A DNA stretch of 64,000 nt. It comes from an uncultured Oscillospiraceae bacterium (lineage in GTDB: Bacteria; Bacillota; Clostridia; Oscillospirales; Acutalibacteraceae). The position numbers were made by a program, and so were the translations under genes. Positions 54,862-64,000 of this stretch are shown here, one piece after another. Under the pieces are notes generated by a model. It saw only the letters and a list, made by a program, of their open reading frames with translations, was not told the DNA's origin and did not search any database. The stretch covers positions 6,164 to 70,163 of the forward strand of contig UQBX01000008.1 of the NCBI GenBank assembly GCA_900539425.1. The letters run 5' to 3'. Each line of letters begins with the position of its first letter. Position 1 is the stretch's first letter.

Positions 54862-55446
54862 TTATTCTTTGTTGTTGCTTTCGTCGCTGAACAGCGAATC
54901 TATAAGGTTGTTGTATATCTTTACAGGATCAGCGTAAAACTGCTCTTTAAACATTTCTGCCTGAGCGGAGGTAGGAACGGTCAGCGAAAGCACCATGAAA
55001 TCTTTTCCGCAGTCTCTAAAATGCATGGTAACCGTGTAGTCGTCATCATTTTTTATTACTTCTACTTCGTTCTCCTGCCTGTAAAGCTCTTTTACCGCAA
55101 GTTTTGCGGCAAGTTCAACTGCACGTTTGCGCATGGTGTAAGGAAGTTCATTTTCTACCAGTTCCACAAAGTATTCACAGTTGTTAGCCGGCTTGAGAAA
55201 GCCCTGTTCGTTTACCGTAAAAAGTCCTTTTTCCTTAATTTTCTGAAGAGCGTTCGTGGTTTCAAAATAGTTTGCAAACTCGCCTTCCACCATTGTTTTT
55301 ACAAGCACGTCATCGGAAAGTCTTTCTTTGGAGTTTACAACAACATAGCATATCAGTATATAAATATCAACCGTTGAGCGAAGTCCGTCAGCAGAGCCGT
55401 AAGGCAACGCGTCAAAGTCATAATTTGGCTTTTCATTGTCACTCAT
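54862..55446 (-). CDS. DUF4364 family protein
   Basis: This 194-residue protein looks like a winged-helix regulator family of unknown role. The N-terminal half (STVDIYILICYVVVNSKERL, then SDDVLVKTMVEGEFANYFET) has the helix pattern of a small DNA-binding domain; the C-terminal half is alpha/beta. The ATG at 55446 has GAGGTGA seven bases upstream; a longer frame to 55497 lacks a site. It is divergent from the DUF1858-trmK operon. The family name rests on remembered similarity. Confidence 0.7.
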   Translation of the reverse strand: MSDNEKPNYDFDALPYGSADGLRSTVDIYILICYVVVNSKERLSDDVLVKTMVEGEFANYFETTNALQKIKEKGLFTVNEQGFLKPANNCEYFVELVENELPYTMRKRAVELAAKLAVKELYRQENEVEVIKNDDDYTVTMHFRDCGKDFMVLSLTVPTSAQAEMFKEQFYADPVKIYNNLIDSLFSDESNNKE

Positions 55447-55491
55447 AAAATCACCTCGTTTGAAAAATATATTAACATAATCTCTCCTCAC

Positions 55492-55520
55492 TTGCAAACA
55501 ATTTTAAATTATAATATAAT
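55492..55520 (+). promoter_or_regulatory. Promoter of the DUF1858-trmK operon
   Basis: TTGCAA (55492-55497), a 17-bp spacer and TATAAT (55515-55520). The 70-nt leader has a GC-rich patch with hairpin GCACG/CGTGC (55541-55556), unlike the AT-rich surroundings. Confidence 0.65.
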
Positions 55521-55596
55521 ATCAGCGTAATATCCATGCCGCACGCGACGCCGTGCAGCCGCGGATTGCAAAAGTTTTCAGAAAGAGGTTTTTAAC

Positions 55597-55797
55597 ATGA
55601 AAGAAGTAACAAAAGATACAATTATCGGTGATATCCTTGATATATGCCCTGATTCTGCACCGCTTTTTCTTGAGATAGGCATGCATTGTCTTGGCTGCCC
55701 CGCTTCAAGAGGGGAAACTGTTGAACAGGCTTGCGCTGTTCACGGAAATGATCCGGACGAACTCGTTAAAAAGATAAACGCTCTTTTAAGCAAATAA
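55597..55797 (+). CDS. DUF1858 disulfide protein
   Basis: A 66-residue soluble protein. The motif FLEIGMHCLGCPASRGETVEQAC has the CxxC pair (Cys31 and Cys34) of the hybrid-cluster-associated redox disulfide domain. It may act as a small thiol redox carrier or iron-sulfur-linked sensor; no hybrid cluster protein is nearby. AGAGG precedes the ATG. It is followed after two bases by trmK. Confidence 0.85.
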   Translation: MKEVTKDTIIGDILDICPDSAPLFLEIGMHCLGCPASRGETVEQACAVHGNDPDELVKKINALLSK

Positions 55798-55799
55798 AA

Positions 55800-56438
55800 A
55801 TGTTTGAACTTTCATCCAGATTAAAAGCCGTGGCTTCATTAGTCCGCAAAGGTTCGTCCCTTGCGGATATAGGATGTGACCACGGCTATCTGCCTGTATA
55901 TCTTGTTATGAACGGCATTATAGAAAATGCAGTTGCGTCCGATATAAACGACGGGCCTTTAAAACAGTGCCGCCGTCTTGTTGAAAGCTATTCGCTTCAG
56001 GATAAGATTAATTGCGTATTATCGGACGGGCTTTCAAATATTGAGTATACTGATTTTCAGGACGTTGCCATCTGCGGAATGGGCGGTGAACTTATTGCCT
56101 CAATTTTGGAGCAGAGCAGTGTTTCTGAAACTTGCGGCGTGCACTACATATTCAATCCTATGACTCATCCCGAAAAACTTAGGGAATACCTGTGTAAGAA
56201 CGGTTATGAAATAGGAAACGATATTGTGGTCAGGGACGGCAATCACTCATATTCAGTATTTGACGCATATTATACAGGTGTCTTTGGAGAATATCCCCAA
56301 AGCTATTATTTTCTGGGAAATATCAGCGATTTTTCAGATAAGAATTATTTCAACAGCCTCCTGAATTATCTGCGAAACAAGCAGAAAAGCGGTATTGATT
56401 ATTCAGAGGTTATTAAACTTATAGAGGCAAAAATATGA
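55800..56438 (+). CDS. trmK: tRNA (adenine22-N1)-methyltransferase
   Basis: TrmK methylates A22 of some tRNAs using SAM. The 212-residue protein starts with ELSSRLKAVASLVRKGSSLADIGCDHGYLP, where ADIGCDHG is the SAM-binding loop. AICGMGGELIASIL and FNPMTHPEKLREYL are family hallmarks. No ribosome binding site is clear and the ATG is two bases after the DUF1858 stop, so translation probably depends on coupling. It overlaps the Nif3-like gene by 4 nt, a pair conserved in Firmicutes. Confidence 0.94.
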   Translation: MFELSSRLKAVASLVRKGSSLADIGCDHGYLPVYLVMNGIIENAVASDINDGPLKQCRRLVESYSLQDKINCVLSDGLSNIEYTDFQDVAICGMGGELIASILEQSSVSETCGVHYIFNPMTHPEKLREYLCKNGYEIGNDIVVRDGNHSYSVFDAYYTGVFGEYPQSYYFLGNISDFSDKNYFNSLLNYLRNKQKSGIDYSEVIKLIEAKI

Positions 56439-57184
56439 CTACGGTTAAAGATATATATGATTATATTAATGTATTAGCGCCTTTTGATACACAGGAAGAA
56501 TGGGATAATGCCGGCTTAATAACAGGCAGTCTGCAAGCTCCTGTTTCAAAGGTGGTTATGAGCCTTGATGTCACGAAAGCGACTGTCAGAAAAGCTGCTG
56601 AAATTAACGCTCAGCTTATTCTTTCGCATCATCCTCTTATTTTCGGCGGAGTAAAAAGACTTTTGCCGGATACTGCTCTTTATATGTGCGCTCAAAACGG
56701 AATTTCCGTTATTTCGGCTCACACTAATTTTGATAAGGCTGAAAAGGGGATTAATTCAAATCTCTGCAAAATTCTTGAACTTAACAATGCAGAGCCTGTT
56801 GAGGGCACTTTTATTTCTGTAGGAGATCTGAAAAGTGAAATGACAGCTCATGATTTTGCCTGCTTTGTTTCTAAAAAACTTAATGTTAGCGGTATCAGAT
56901 ATACTGATACACAAAAAATGATAAGAAAAGTTGCAGTAGGCGGCGGAGCGTGCGATGAATATTTGCCTCAGGCAATGGCGCTTGCGGACTGCTTTGTTAC
57001 CGGGGATACAAAATATCATGTTATGCTTGAAGCCGCTGAAAATGATTTTTGCATAATCGGCGCAGGTCATTATGAAACTGAATCTCAGGCGTTTCTTATG
57101 CTTAAAGATTTGATATCAAAGGAATTTCCTGATGTTGAGTTTATCTCAGCAGAACAGAAAAATCCTGTATCGGCGGTGTTGTAA
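56435..57184 (+). CDS. Nif3-like dinuclear metal-centre protein
   Basis: The 249-residue protein belongs to the Nif3/YqfO family. The metal ligands are in ILSHHPLIFGG (His pair) near residue 64, AHTNFDKAEKGIN, and the C-terminal GAGHYETESQ. It lacks the extra inserted domain of the long YqfO form. Function is unknown; GTP cyclohydrolase I type 2-like roles have been suggested for the family. ATGA overlap with trmK. Confidence 0.93.
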   Translation: MTTVKDIYDYINVLAPFDTQEEWDNAGLITGSLQAPVSKVVMSLDVTKATVRKAAEINAQLILSHHPLIFGGVKRLLPDTALYMCAQNGISVISAHTNFDKAEKGINSNLCKILELNNAEPVEGTFISVGDLKSEMTAHDFACFVSKKLNVSGIRYTDTQKMIRKVAVGGGACDEYLPQAMALADCFVTGDTKYHVMLEAAENDFCIIGAGHYETESQAFLMLKDLISKEFPDVEFISAEQKNPVSAVL

Positions 57185-58866
57185 TGGCGCTGGACGGAAT
57201 TTTTCTTTATCATTTAAAAAACGAGATTGCTCAGTTTGCCGTAGGCGCAAGAATAGAAAAGATACATCAGCCGTCAAAAGAAGAATTACTTCTTTCACTT
57301 CGTTCAAGAGAGGGCGCACAGAAGCTTTTGCTTTCCTGCCGCGCGGATACGGCAGGTATCTATTTTACTTCGTATCCGCCTGAAAATCCTGCGAAGCCTC
57401 CTATGCTTTGTATGCTGCTCAGAAAACATCTTACGGGTGCCAGGATTTTGTCGCTTGAGCAGGACGGGCTTGAAAGAATTGTAAAAATAAAAATGCAGGC
57501 GGTTAATGAACTCGGAGACCTTGTGCTTTTCACTCTTGCAGTAGAAATAATGGGCAGATACAGCAATATTATACTGATCGATGAAAAAGGTATCATAGTT
57601 GACGCTCTGCGCAGAGTGGACGAGGGCAAATCCCATGTCAGAACAGTGCTTCCCGGTGAAAAATATGTAAGCCCACCTAAGCAGGATAAACTCAATATAT
57701 TTGAAGACGATATTGAGGATGTTAAAACACGCCTAAGACTTTCAGGAAGGCTCCCTTCAAAGGCTTTTCAGGATACCGTAATGGGCGTTTCTCCGATAGT
57801 GTGCAGGGAATATGAAAACGGGATTTCTGTTGAAACTATTAAGGAATATGCCTTAAAACCTCAGCCTGTTGTTGTGATAACAGACAAACCGCTCGATTTT
57901 ACGTTTATGCCTGTGACGCAGTACGGAGACCTTGCTCAAATAAAACAGTTTCCGACTTTTTCTCAAACGCTTGACTATTTTTATAGGGAGCGTGTAACGC
58001 GTGACAGAATACGCCAGCGTTCCGGTGAACTGTTCAAAACCATATCTAATCTTCAGGAAAGAGCGGTAAGAAAAGTTGTAAACCGCCGAAATGAGCTTAA
58101 AGAATGCGAAGATAAAGATAAGTATAAACTTTACGGCGATCTTATAACCGCAAATCAGTATGCTTTGAGTAAGGGCAGCACGGTGTATGAAGTTCTGAAT
58201 TATTATGAAGATAATTCTATACTTAAAATTCCTGCTGATCCGTCGCTTACTCCCGTGCAGAATGCCCAGAAGTATTATAAGGAGTACAGAAAAAAACAGA
58301 CGGCAGAGTTAAAACTTACCGATTTTATAAATCAGGCGCTTGCCGAGGCGGAGTATCTTGATTCTGTTTCTTACTCGCTTTCACGTGCGGCTACGGACAG
58401 TGAGATAACCGCCATTAAAAACGAACTTATTGAAACGGGATTTATAAAAAGCCGTGTGATGCCAAAGAAGAAAGATCAGAAAGCGCTTAAACCGTTTCAG
58501 TACGAAAGCTCAGAAGGCTTTTTGATTACGGTCGGCAGAAATAATATTATGAATGATAAGCTGACTCTCAAAACCGCTTCAAACCGTGACTTGTGGTTCC
58601 ATGTCAAAGACACCGCAGGTTCACATGTTATAGTTAAATATGACGGCAGAGATTTTACCGATAAGGTGATTCGAGAAGCGGCGCTTCTTGCCGCATATAA
58701 CAGCAAAGCGCGTATGTCGTCTAATGTTGCTGTTGACTATACTGCGGTGAAAAATGTTAAAAAGCCTAACGGTGCCAAACCGGGTATGGTTATCTATGAC
58801 GGATACAACACGGAATATGTAACTCCTAATCAGACGGAGATCGAAAGGATAAAAAGAATTGTATAA
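57184..58866 (+). CDS. rqcH: RqcH / NFACT ribosome quality-control protein
   Basis: RqcH binds stalled 50S subunits and adds C-terminal alanine tails that mark nascent chains for degradation. The 560-residue protein has NFACT-N (residues 1-130, with PPMLCMLLRKHLTGARI and EIMGRYSNIILID), helix-hairpin and coiled-coil parts in the middle, and the NFACT-R domain with NIMNDKLTLKTASNRDLWFH and KDTAGSHVIVK. It was once annotated as fibronectin-binding protein. It overlaps the Nif3-like stop as TAATG. Confidence 0.94.
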   Translation: MALDGIFLYHLKNEIAQFAVGARIEKIHQPSKEELLLSLRSREGAQKLLLSCRADTAGIYFTSYPPENPAKPPMLCMLLRKHLTGARILSLEQDGLERIVKIKMQAVNELGDLVLFTLAVEIMGRYSNIILIDEKGIIVDALRRVDEGKSHVRTVLPGEKYVSPPKQDKLNIFEDDIEDVKTRLRLSGRLPSKAFQDTVMGVSPIVCREYENGISVETIKEYALKPQPVVVITDKPLDFTFMPVTQYGDLAQIKQFPTFSQTLDYFYRERVTRDRIRQRSGELFKTISNLQERAVRKVVNRRNELKECEDKDKYKLYGDLITANQYALSKGSTVYEVLNYYEDNSILKIPADPSLTPVQNAQKYYKEYRKKQTAELKLTDFINQALAEAEYLDSVSYSLSRAATDSEITAIKNELIETGFIKSRVMPKKKDQKALKPFQYESSEGFLITVGRNNIMNDKLTLKTASNRDLWFHVKDTAGSHVIVKYDGRDFTDKVIREAALLAAYNSKARMSSNVAVDYTAVKNVKKPNGAKPGMVIYDGYNTEYVTPNQTEIERIKRIV

Positions 58867-59545
58867 TATAGCTGTTATACTTGCTGCCGGAAACGGCACA
58901 AGAATGGGTATAGACAAAAGCAAACTGCTGCTTGAAATCGGCGGCAAGACCGTTATTGAAAGAACGGTTGAGACTTTTGAAAATATGGCGGAAATTGATG
59001 AGATAATCGTGGTATGCCGCGAATGTGATTTTGAAACTTTTTCTGCTCTTCTTCCGGATGATAACATTTCTTTCGTCATAGGCGGAAACACAAGGCAGGA
59101 AAGCGTCAGAAACGCTGTTGAAACAATAGACGAATGTGATTATATTATTATCCATGACGGTGCAAGACCGCTTGTGCGTGAGGATACTGTTCTCAGAACG
59201 CTTGACAAAGCACAGTCAGAAAAAGCTGCCGCTGTGGGCGTTTATGTAAAAGATACAATTAAACTTGTTGATGATGACCTGAATATAGCGGGCACACCTA
59301 ACAGAAAATATCTTGTATCAATTCAGACTCCGCAGATATTTGATTTTGAGCTTTATGTGCAGGCTCTTGAAAAGGCAACTGAGCAAGGAAAAGATTATAC
59401 TGACGACTGTCAGCTTGTTGAAAATTACGGAGCTAAAGTCAGCGTGGTCCTCGGCGAATACGATAATATTAAGATAACAACAAAAAGTGATGTTCCGCTT
59501 GCGGAAAGTCTTTTGAATGCGCGCTTGGAGGGTGCTTATGAGTAA
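58859..59545 (+). CDS. ispD: 2-C-methyl-D-erythritol 4-phosphate cytidylyltransferase
   Basis: IspD performs the third step of the MEP pathway. The CTP-binding loop [22 protein letters not shown] opens the protein. [17 protein letters not shown] and [15 protein letters not shown] are also conserved. At 228 residues it has the usual length. The start is TTG at 58859, overlapping the rqcH stop, with GAAAGGA upstream. It overlaps ispF by 8 nt; with ispH 5 kb upstream this gives three MEP genes in the window. Confidence 0.95.
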   Translation: MYNIAVILAAGNGTRMGIDKSKLLLEIGGKTVIERTVETFENMAEIDEIIVVCRECDFETFSALLPDDNISFVIGGNTRQESVRNAVETIDECDYIIIHDGARPLVREDTVLRTLDKAQSEKAAAVGVYVKDTIKLVDDDLNIAGTPNRKYLVSIQTPQIFDFELYVQALEKATEQGKDYTDDCQLVENYGAKVSVVLGEYDNIKITTKSDVPLAESLLNARLEGAYE

Positions 59546-60017
59546 TATAAGGATAGGTCACGGATATGATGTGCACCGCTTTCAGAAAGGCAGAAAATGC
59601 ATTATAGGCGGAGTCGATATACCCAGTGAACTCGGACTGCTCGGCCATTCGGATGCAGATGTGCTTCTTCATGCTGTTGCAGATGCACTTCTCGGAGCCG
59701 CCGCGCTCGGTGATATCGGCAAGCACTTTCCTGATACTTCTCCCGAATTTGAAGGTGCGGACAGTATGGTGCTTCTGAAGAAAACTGTTGATCTGCTTGC
59801 TAAAAAAGGGTATAAGGTATCTAATATTGACTCAACTGTTATAGCACAGGCACCTAAACTTGCGCCTTATATTGTTCAGATGCGTGAAAATATAGCGAGT
59901 GCCTGCGGCATTGATATAGACAGAGTGTCTGTAAAAGCCACAACTGAGGAAAAACTCGGCTTTACAGGCAATATGCAGGGCATAAGTGCTCACGCTGTTT
60001 GCATCATAGAAGCGTAA
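59538..60017 (+). CDS. ispF: 2-C-methyl-D-erythritol 2,4-cyclodiphosphate synthase
   Basis: IspF forms the cyclic diphosphate of the MEP pathway and is a zinc-binding trimer. Signatures are [11 protein letters not shown] (Asp-x-His metal ligands), [21 protein letters not shown] and DIGKHFPDT. The C-terminal [11 protein letters not shown] is conserved. The length of 159 residues is normal. The start is the ATG at 59538, with GGAGGGTG upstream; the frame is open back to 59517 without need. No terminator is obvious before the groES promoter. Confidence 0.97.
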   Translation: MSNIRIGHGYDVHRFQKGRKCIIGGVDIPSELGLLGHSDADVLLHAVADALLGAAALGDIGKHFPDTSPEFEGADSMVLLKKTVDLLAKKGYKVSNIDSTVIAQAPKLAPYIVQMRENIASACGIDIDRVSVKATTEEKLGFTGNMQGISAHAVCIIEA

Positions 60018-60143
60018 AATAAATAAATATTCAGTGGAACACGCCGCATATATTATTCTGCGGCGTGTTTTATGTATATAAATATGCAATGCTCATAAAT
60101 TACGGCATTTTTTAATTATTTTTTGAAATATTTGTTAACACTA

Positions 60144-60171
60144 TTGACAAATGGAAAAAACTTGCTAAAAT
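60144..60171 (+). promoter_or_regulatory. Promoter of groESL
   Basis: Perfect TTGACA (60144-60149), a 16-bp spacer and TAAAAT (60166-60171) place +1 within the CIRCE element. Confidence 0.88.
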
Positions 60172-60176
60172 AGTAA

Positions 60177-60203
60177 TTAGCACTCGGGCATAAAGAGTGC
60201 TAA
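60177..60203 (+). promoter_or_regulatory. CIRCE operator (HrcA binding site)
   Basis: Perfect TTAGCACTC - N9 - GAGTGCTAA. HrcA binds this inverted repeat and represses groESL until heat or misfolding stress titrates GroEL. It overlaps the predicted transcript start. Confidence 0.98.
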
Positions 60204-60241
60204 TTCAATGGAAACAATATTTTACAGAGGTGAAATTTATT

Positions 60242-62178
<1,937 letters not shown>

Positions 62179-62196
62179 TAAATGTTCTGTAAATTT

Positions 62197-62226
62197 AAAA
62201 GCCTCCTCTTTTGAGGGGGCTTTTTT
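62197..62226 (+). terminator. Terminator of groESL
   Basis: AAAGCCTCCTC (62198-62208) pairs with GAGGGGGCTTT (62213-62223) with one G-T pair, followed by T residues. Confidence 0.92.
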
Positions 62227-62341
62227 GCGCTCTTAAAAGCAATTTACATTTTATTATTGTTGTAAAAAAACAGGTAAGAAATTCTGTTTCGGAAATATAG
62301 GGCTGTTTTTGTAAATAATATATAAAAAAGATTTTTTTCGA

Positions 62342-62370
62342 TTGAATTTTTAATTGCTTATTGCTATAAT
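62342..62370 (+). promoter_or_regulatory. Promoter of the secreted-protein gene
   Basis: TTGAAT (62342-62347), a 17-bp spacer and TATAAT (62365-62370) lie 64 nt before the likely TTG start. Confidence 0.65.
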
Positions 62371-62433
62371 TTTTTTGTAAAGGTTATCTTTGTATTAACT
62401 TTTATACATATAGTGTCGGAAAGGATGATAAAA

Positions 62434-64000
62434 TTGAAAATCAGAAAATCATTAGCAATTCTGATGTCCGCTCTTATCGTTCTTTCTTCTCTCATGGCAG
62501 GAACGTTCACAGCATCCGCTTCAAACTATTCTGTTGAACAGCTTGAAACACTTTGTGAAACGTATGAGCAGAAGATGGACGGCAGTGCGTACACGAATAT
62601 GCTTGCGGCTTACGAAGCGTGGTACAACGCAAAGGCTTATCTTGTTGGGGTTAAGGCAGGATTAGCTGATGCGCAGGATGTTGATACATACTACACTGCT
62701 CTTGAAACCGCAATAGGCAGCATGGGAGATTGGTCTGCTAAAACGGCTGACGCAACACCGTCTTTTGTTGATGATTCAACAGGTACCTCTTACGATGGGT
62801 TTAAAAACGGTGATGTTGACTATGCAGTAAACATTCTTTATTGGCCCGGATGCACTAATTATTCTGCAAACGGAACAACTGCAAACGTTACCATAGATCT
62901 GTATTATCCCTCAACGGTTTTGATGTATGACGGAATCAATACTCCTACAATGCCTGTTATGGCACGTGCTTCCAAAAATACTTCAAACACAAGATACTTA
63001 TATCAGCTCTATCCTTCAGCATCAGCGTCTGACAATTCTAATAACGCTTATTTCAGACTTACTGAAGATTGGCACGGTTCAAACGGTAATGGCGACAGAA
63101 CTGCCAACTGGACTTGGACAATGGAAAACGGTACAAACGGTTATCCGATGGCGTGGGCAGGTACAGCCAGCACTAACAACCGCCTTGAAATGAGCAGAAA
63201 CTGGTGGACGAATTATGTTGCCGCTCTCGCAAACGGTATGCAGTTTGTCAGCACTATGGATTCAAACACATATTCATCAGCTTATAATCTTGACTGGTAC
63301 AGACTTTCAGGTGACGGCGCTGATGACAGCGGTTTTATTTCAAATACGAATGCAACTATTTATGTAGTAAACTATAAAGCAGTTCTTGACGCTATAAGTT
63401 CTGCAGACCTTGCAAACATTACTTCATACAGTTATGACGGCGCTGTAGCAATTATAAATGCTGTTGAGGAATGTATGAATATAGATCCTAATTCATATAG
63501 CTATTCATCAGATACGGCAGCCGCTGTTTCAAGCTGTGCTTCAGCTATTGAGAGTGCAGTAAACGCAGTTAATAATGCAAAGGCGTCAGCCGGTACTATG
63601 GATACTGACAGCTATATGACTCTTGCAGGTCATTATGCTGAATATGCGGATACATATGCGGCAGGTCAGGGGAATTACACCGATGATTCCTGGAATGCTT
63701 TCTCATCTGAATATAATAACGCTATGAGCGTTCTCTCTGATGTTGTCAATAAAACAACATACATGACTGCAGCTTCATCAGATGCTCTTGTAAATGCGTT
63801 TAATGCACTTGAGGAAAATGTTTCCACCGATGTAACCTACACATACACATTTGCAAACGGTGAATCAGAGGAAGTAACTGCAGCAGCAGGGGAAGCACCG
63901 GTAGCACCGGAAAACACAGCAAATACAGCATGTGTATCAAATGAAGACGGCACACATACTTACACAACATATTCATGGCCTGAGTGGGTAGATGGCACCA
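62434..64000 (+). CDS. Large secreted repeat protein (partial, C-terminus outside window)
   Basis: At least 522 codons stay open to the window edge. The start MKIRKSLAILMSALIVLSSL with cleavage after TASA is a clear signal peptide. The mature part is rich in Ala, Ser, Thr, Asn and Tyr. Helical stretches such as YSVEQLETLCETYEQKMDGS and DDSWNAFSSEYNNAMSVLSD resemble FIVAR-type adhesin modules. Near residue 470 a new module starts with YTYTFANGESEE, then CVSNEDGTHTYTTYSWPEW. It is probably a cell-surface protein. TTG at 62434 is chosen because GGAAAGG lies nine bases upstream; ATG 62425 touches that site. Confidence 0.75.
   Translation, partial: MKIRKSLAILMSALIVLSSLMAGTFTASASNYSVEQLETLCETYEQKMDGSAYTNMLAAYEAWYNAKAYLVGVKAGLADAQDVDTYYTALETAIGSMGDWSAKTADATPSFVDDSTGTSYDGFKNGDVDYAVNILYWPGCTNYSANGTTANVTIDLYYPSTVLMYDGINTPTMPVMARASKNTSNTRYLYQLYPSASASDNSNNAYFRLTEDWHGSNGNGDRTANWTWTMENGTNGYPMAWAGTASTNNRLEMSRNWWTNYVAALANGMQFVSTMDSNTYSSAYNLDWYRLSGDGADDSGFISNTNATIYVVNYKAVLDAISSADLANITSYSYDGAVAIINAVEECMNIDPNSYSYSSDTAAAVSSCASAIESAVNAVNNAKASAGTMDTDSYMTLAGHYAEYADTYAAGQGNYTDDSWNAFSSEYNNAMSVLSDVVNKTTYMTAASSDALVNAFNALEENVSTDVTYTYTFANGESEEVTAAAGEAPVAPENTANTACVSNEDGTHTYTTYSWPEWVDGT

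Overview
The window looks like an ordinary chromosomal stretch of a spore-forming, low-to-medium GC Clostridia, most likely a gut Oscillospirales/Ruminococcus-like organism. The evidence is a spoIIGA-sigE pair, a SigH-like sigma factor, an IspH-ribosomal S1 fusion after cmk-plsC, a CIRCE-controlled groESL operon, strong AGGAGG-type ribosome binding sites with frequent TTG starts, and several glycan-degradation genes. The species call is inference only. I see no phage, IS element, CRISPR array or rRNA.

Layout. 1-4.2 kb (minus): arginine operon argC-argJ-argB-argD (argD runs off the left edge) with a sigma-A-type promoter and a 21-bp-phased ArgR-like operator, divergent from a small XRE regulator. 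4.9-10.7 kb: a PHP histidinol phosphatase that looks leaderless, tRNA-Asp and tRNA-Thr, gdhA, a membrane-inserted M28 peptidase, a small membrane protein, tRNA-Ser and an EFR1-type flavodoxin/ferredoxin. 10.8-17.2 kb: a GH2 glycosidase divergent from an L-arabinose operon (FGGY kinase, araA, araD) followed by an L,D-transpeptidase. 17.3-23.6 kb: a reductase/epimerase with a C-terminal zinc ribbon, a SAM-I riboswitch with metK, and a minus-strand operon GH4 - PfkB kinase - TtcA-like PP-loop enzyme.

23.7-33.8 kb: a complete UMP biosynthesis operon (pyrC-carA-carB-pyrK-pyrD-pyrF-pyrE-pyrB-pyrI) with one strong promoter, no PyrR-type leader, and two stable hairpins between pyrE and pyrB. 33.8-35.9 kb (minus): zinc-ribbon protein, SigH-like sigma factor, ychF. 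36.1-40.6 kb: ilvB-ilvN-leuC-leuD plus an unknown 143-residue protein. 40.7-45.2 kb: an S26-like peptidase overlapping an ABC exporter, a second GH2 enzyme and a cyclophilin. 45.2-46.8 kb: spoIIGA-sigE with a spoIIG-like long-spacer promoter. 46.8-62.2 kb: DUF378 protein, manA, ABC-F ATPase, HI0933-type flavoprotein, cmk-plsC-ispH/rpsA, DUF4364, DUF1858, trmK, Nif3-like, rqcH, ispD, ispF, groES, groEL. 62.4 kb to the end: the start of a large secreted protein, cut by the window edge.

Most of the region is biosynthetic housekeeping in tight operons with 1-17 nt overlaps. I found no clear undescribed defence or mobile system. The most interesting leads are a strong in-frame internal start inside the IspH-S1 fusion, an S26-like peptidase/ABC-exporter pair with no visible substrate, the M28 peptidase whose active site is split by a transmembrane hairpin, the hairpin pair between pyrE and pyrB, the leaderless hisJ mRNA, and the conserved-looking spoIIG promoter architecture.
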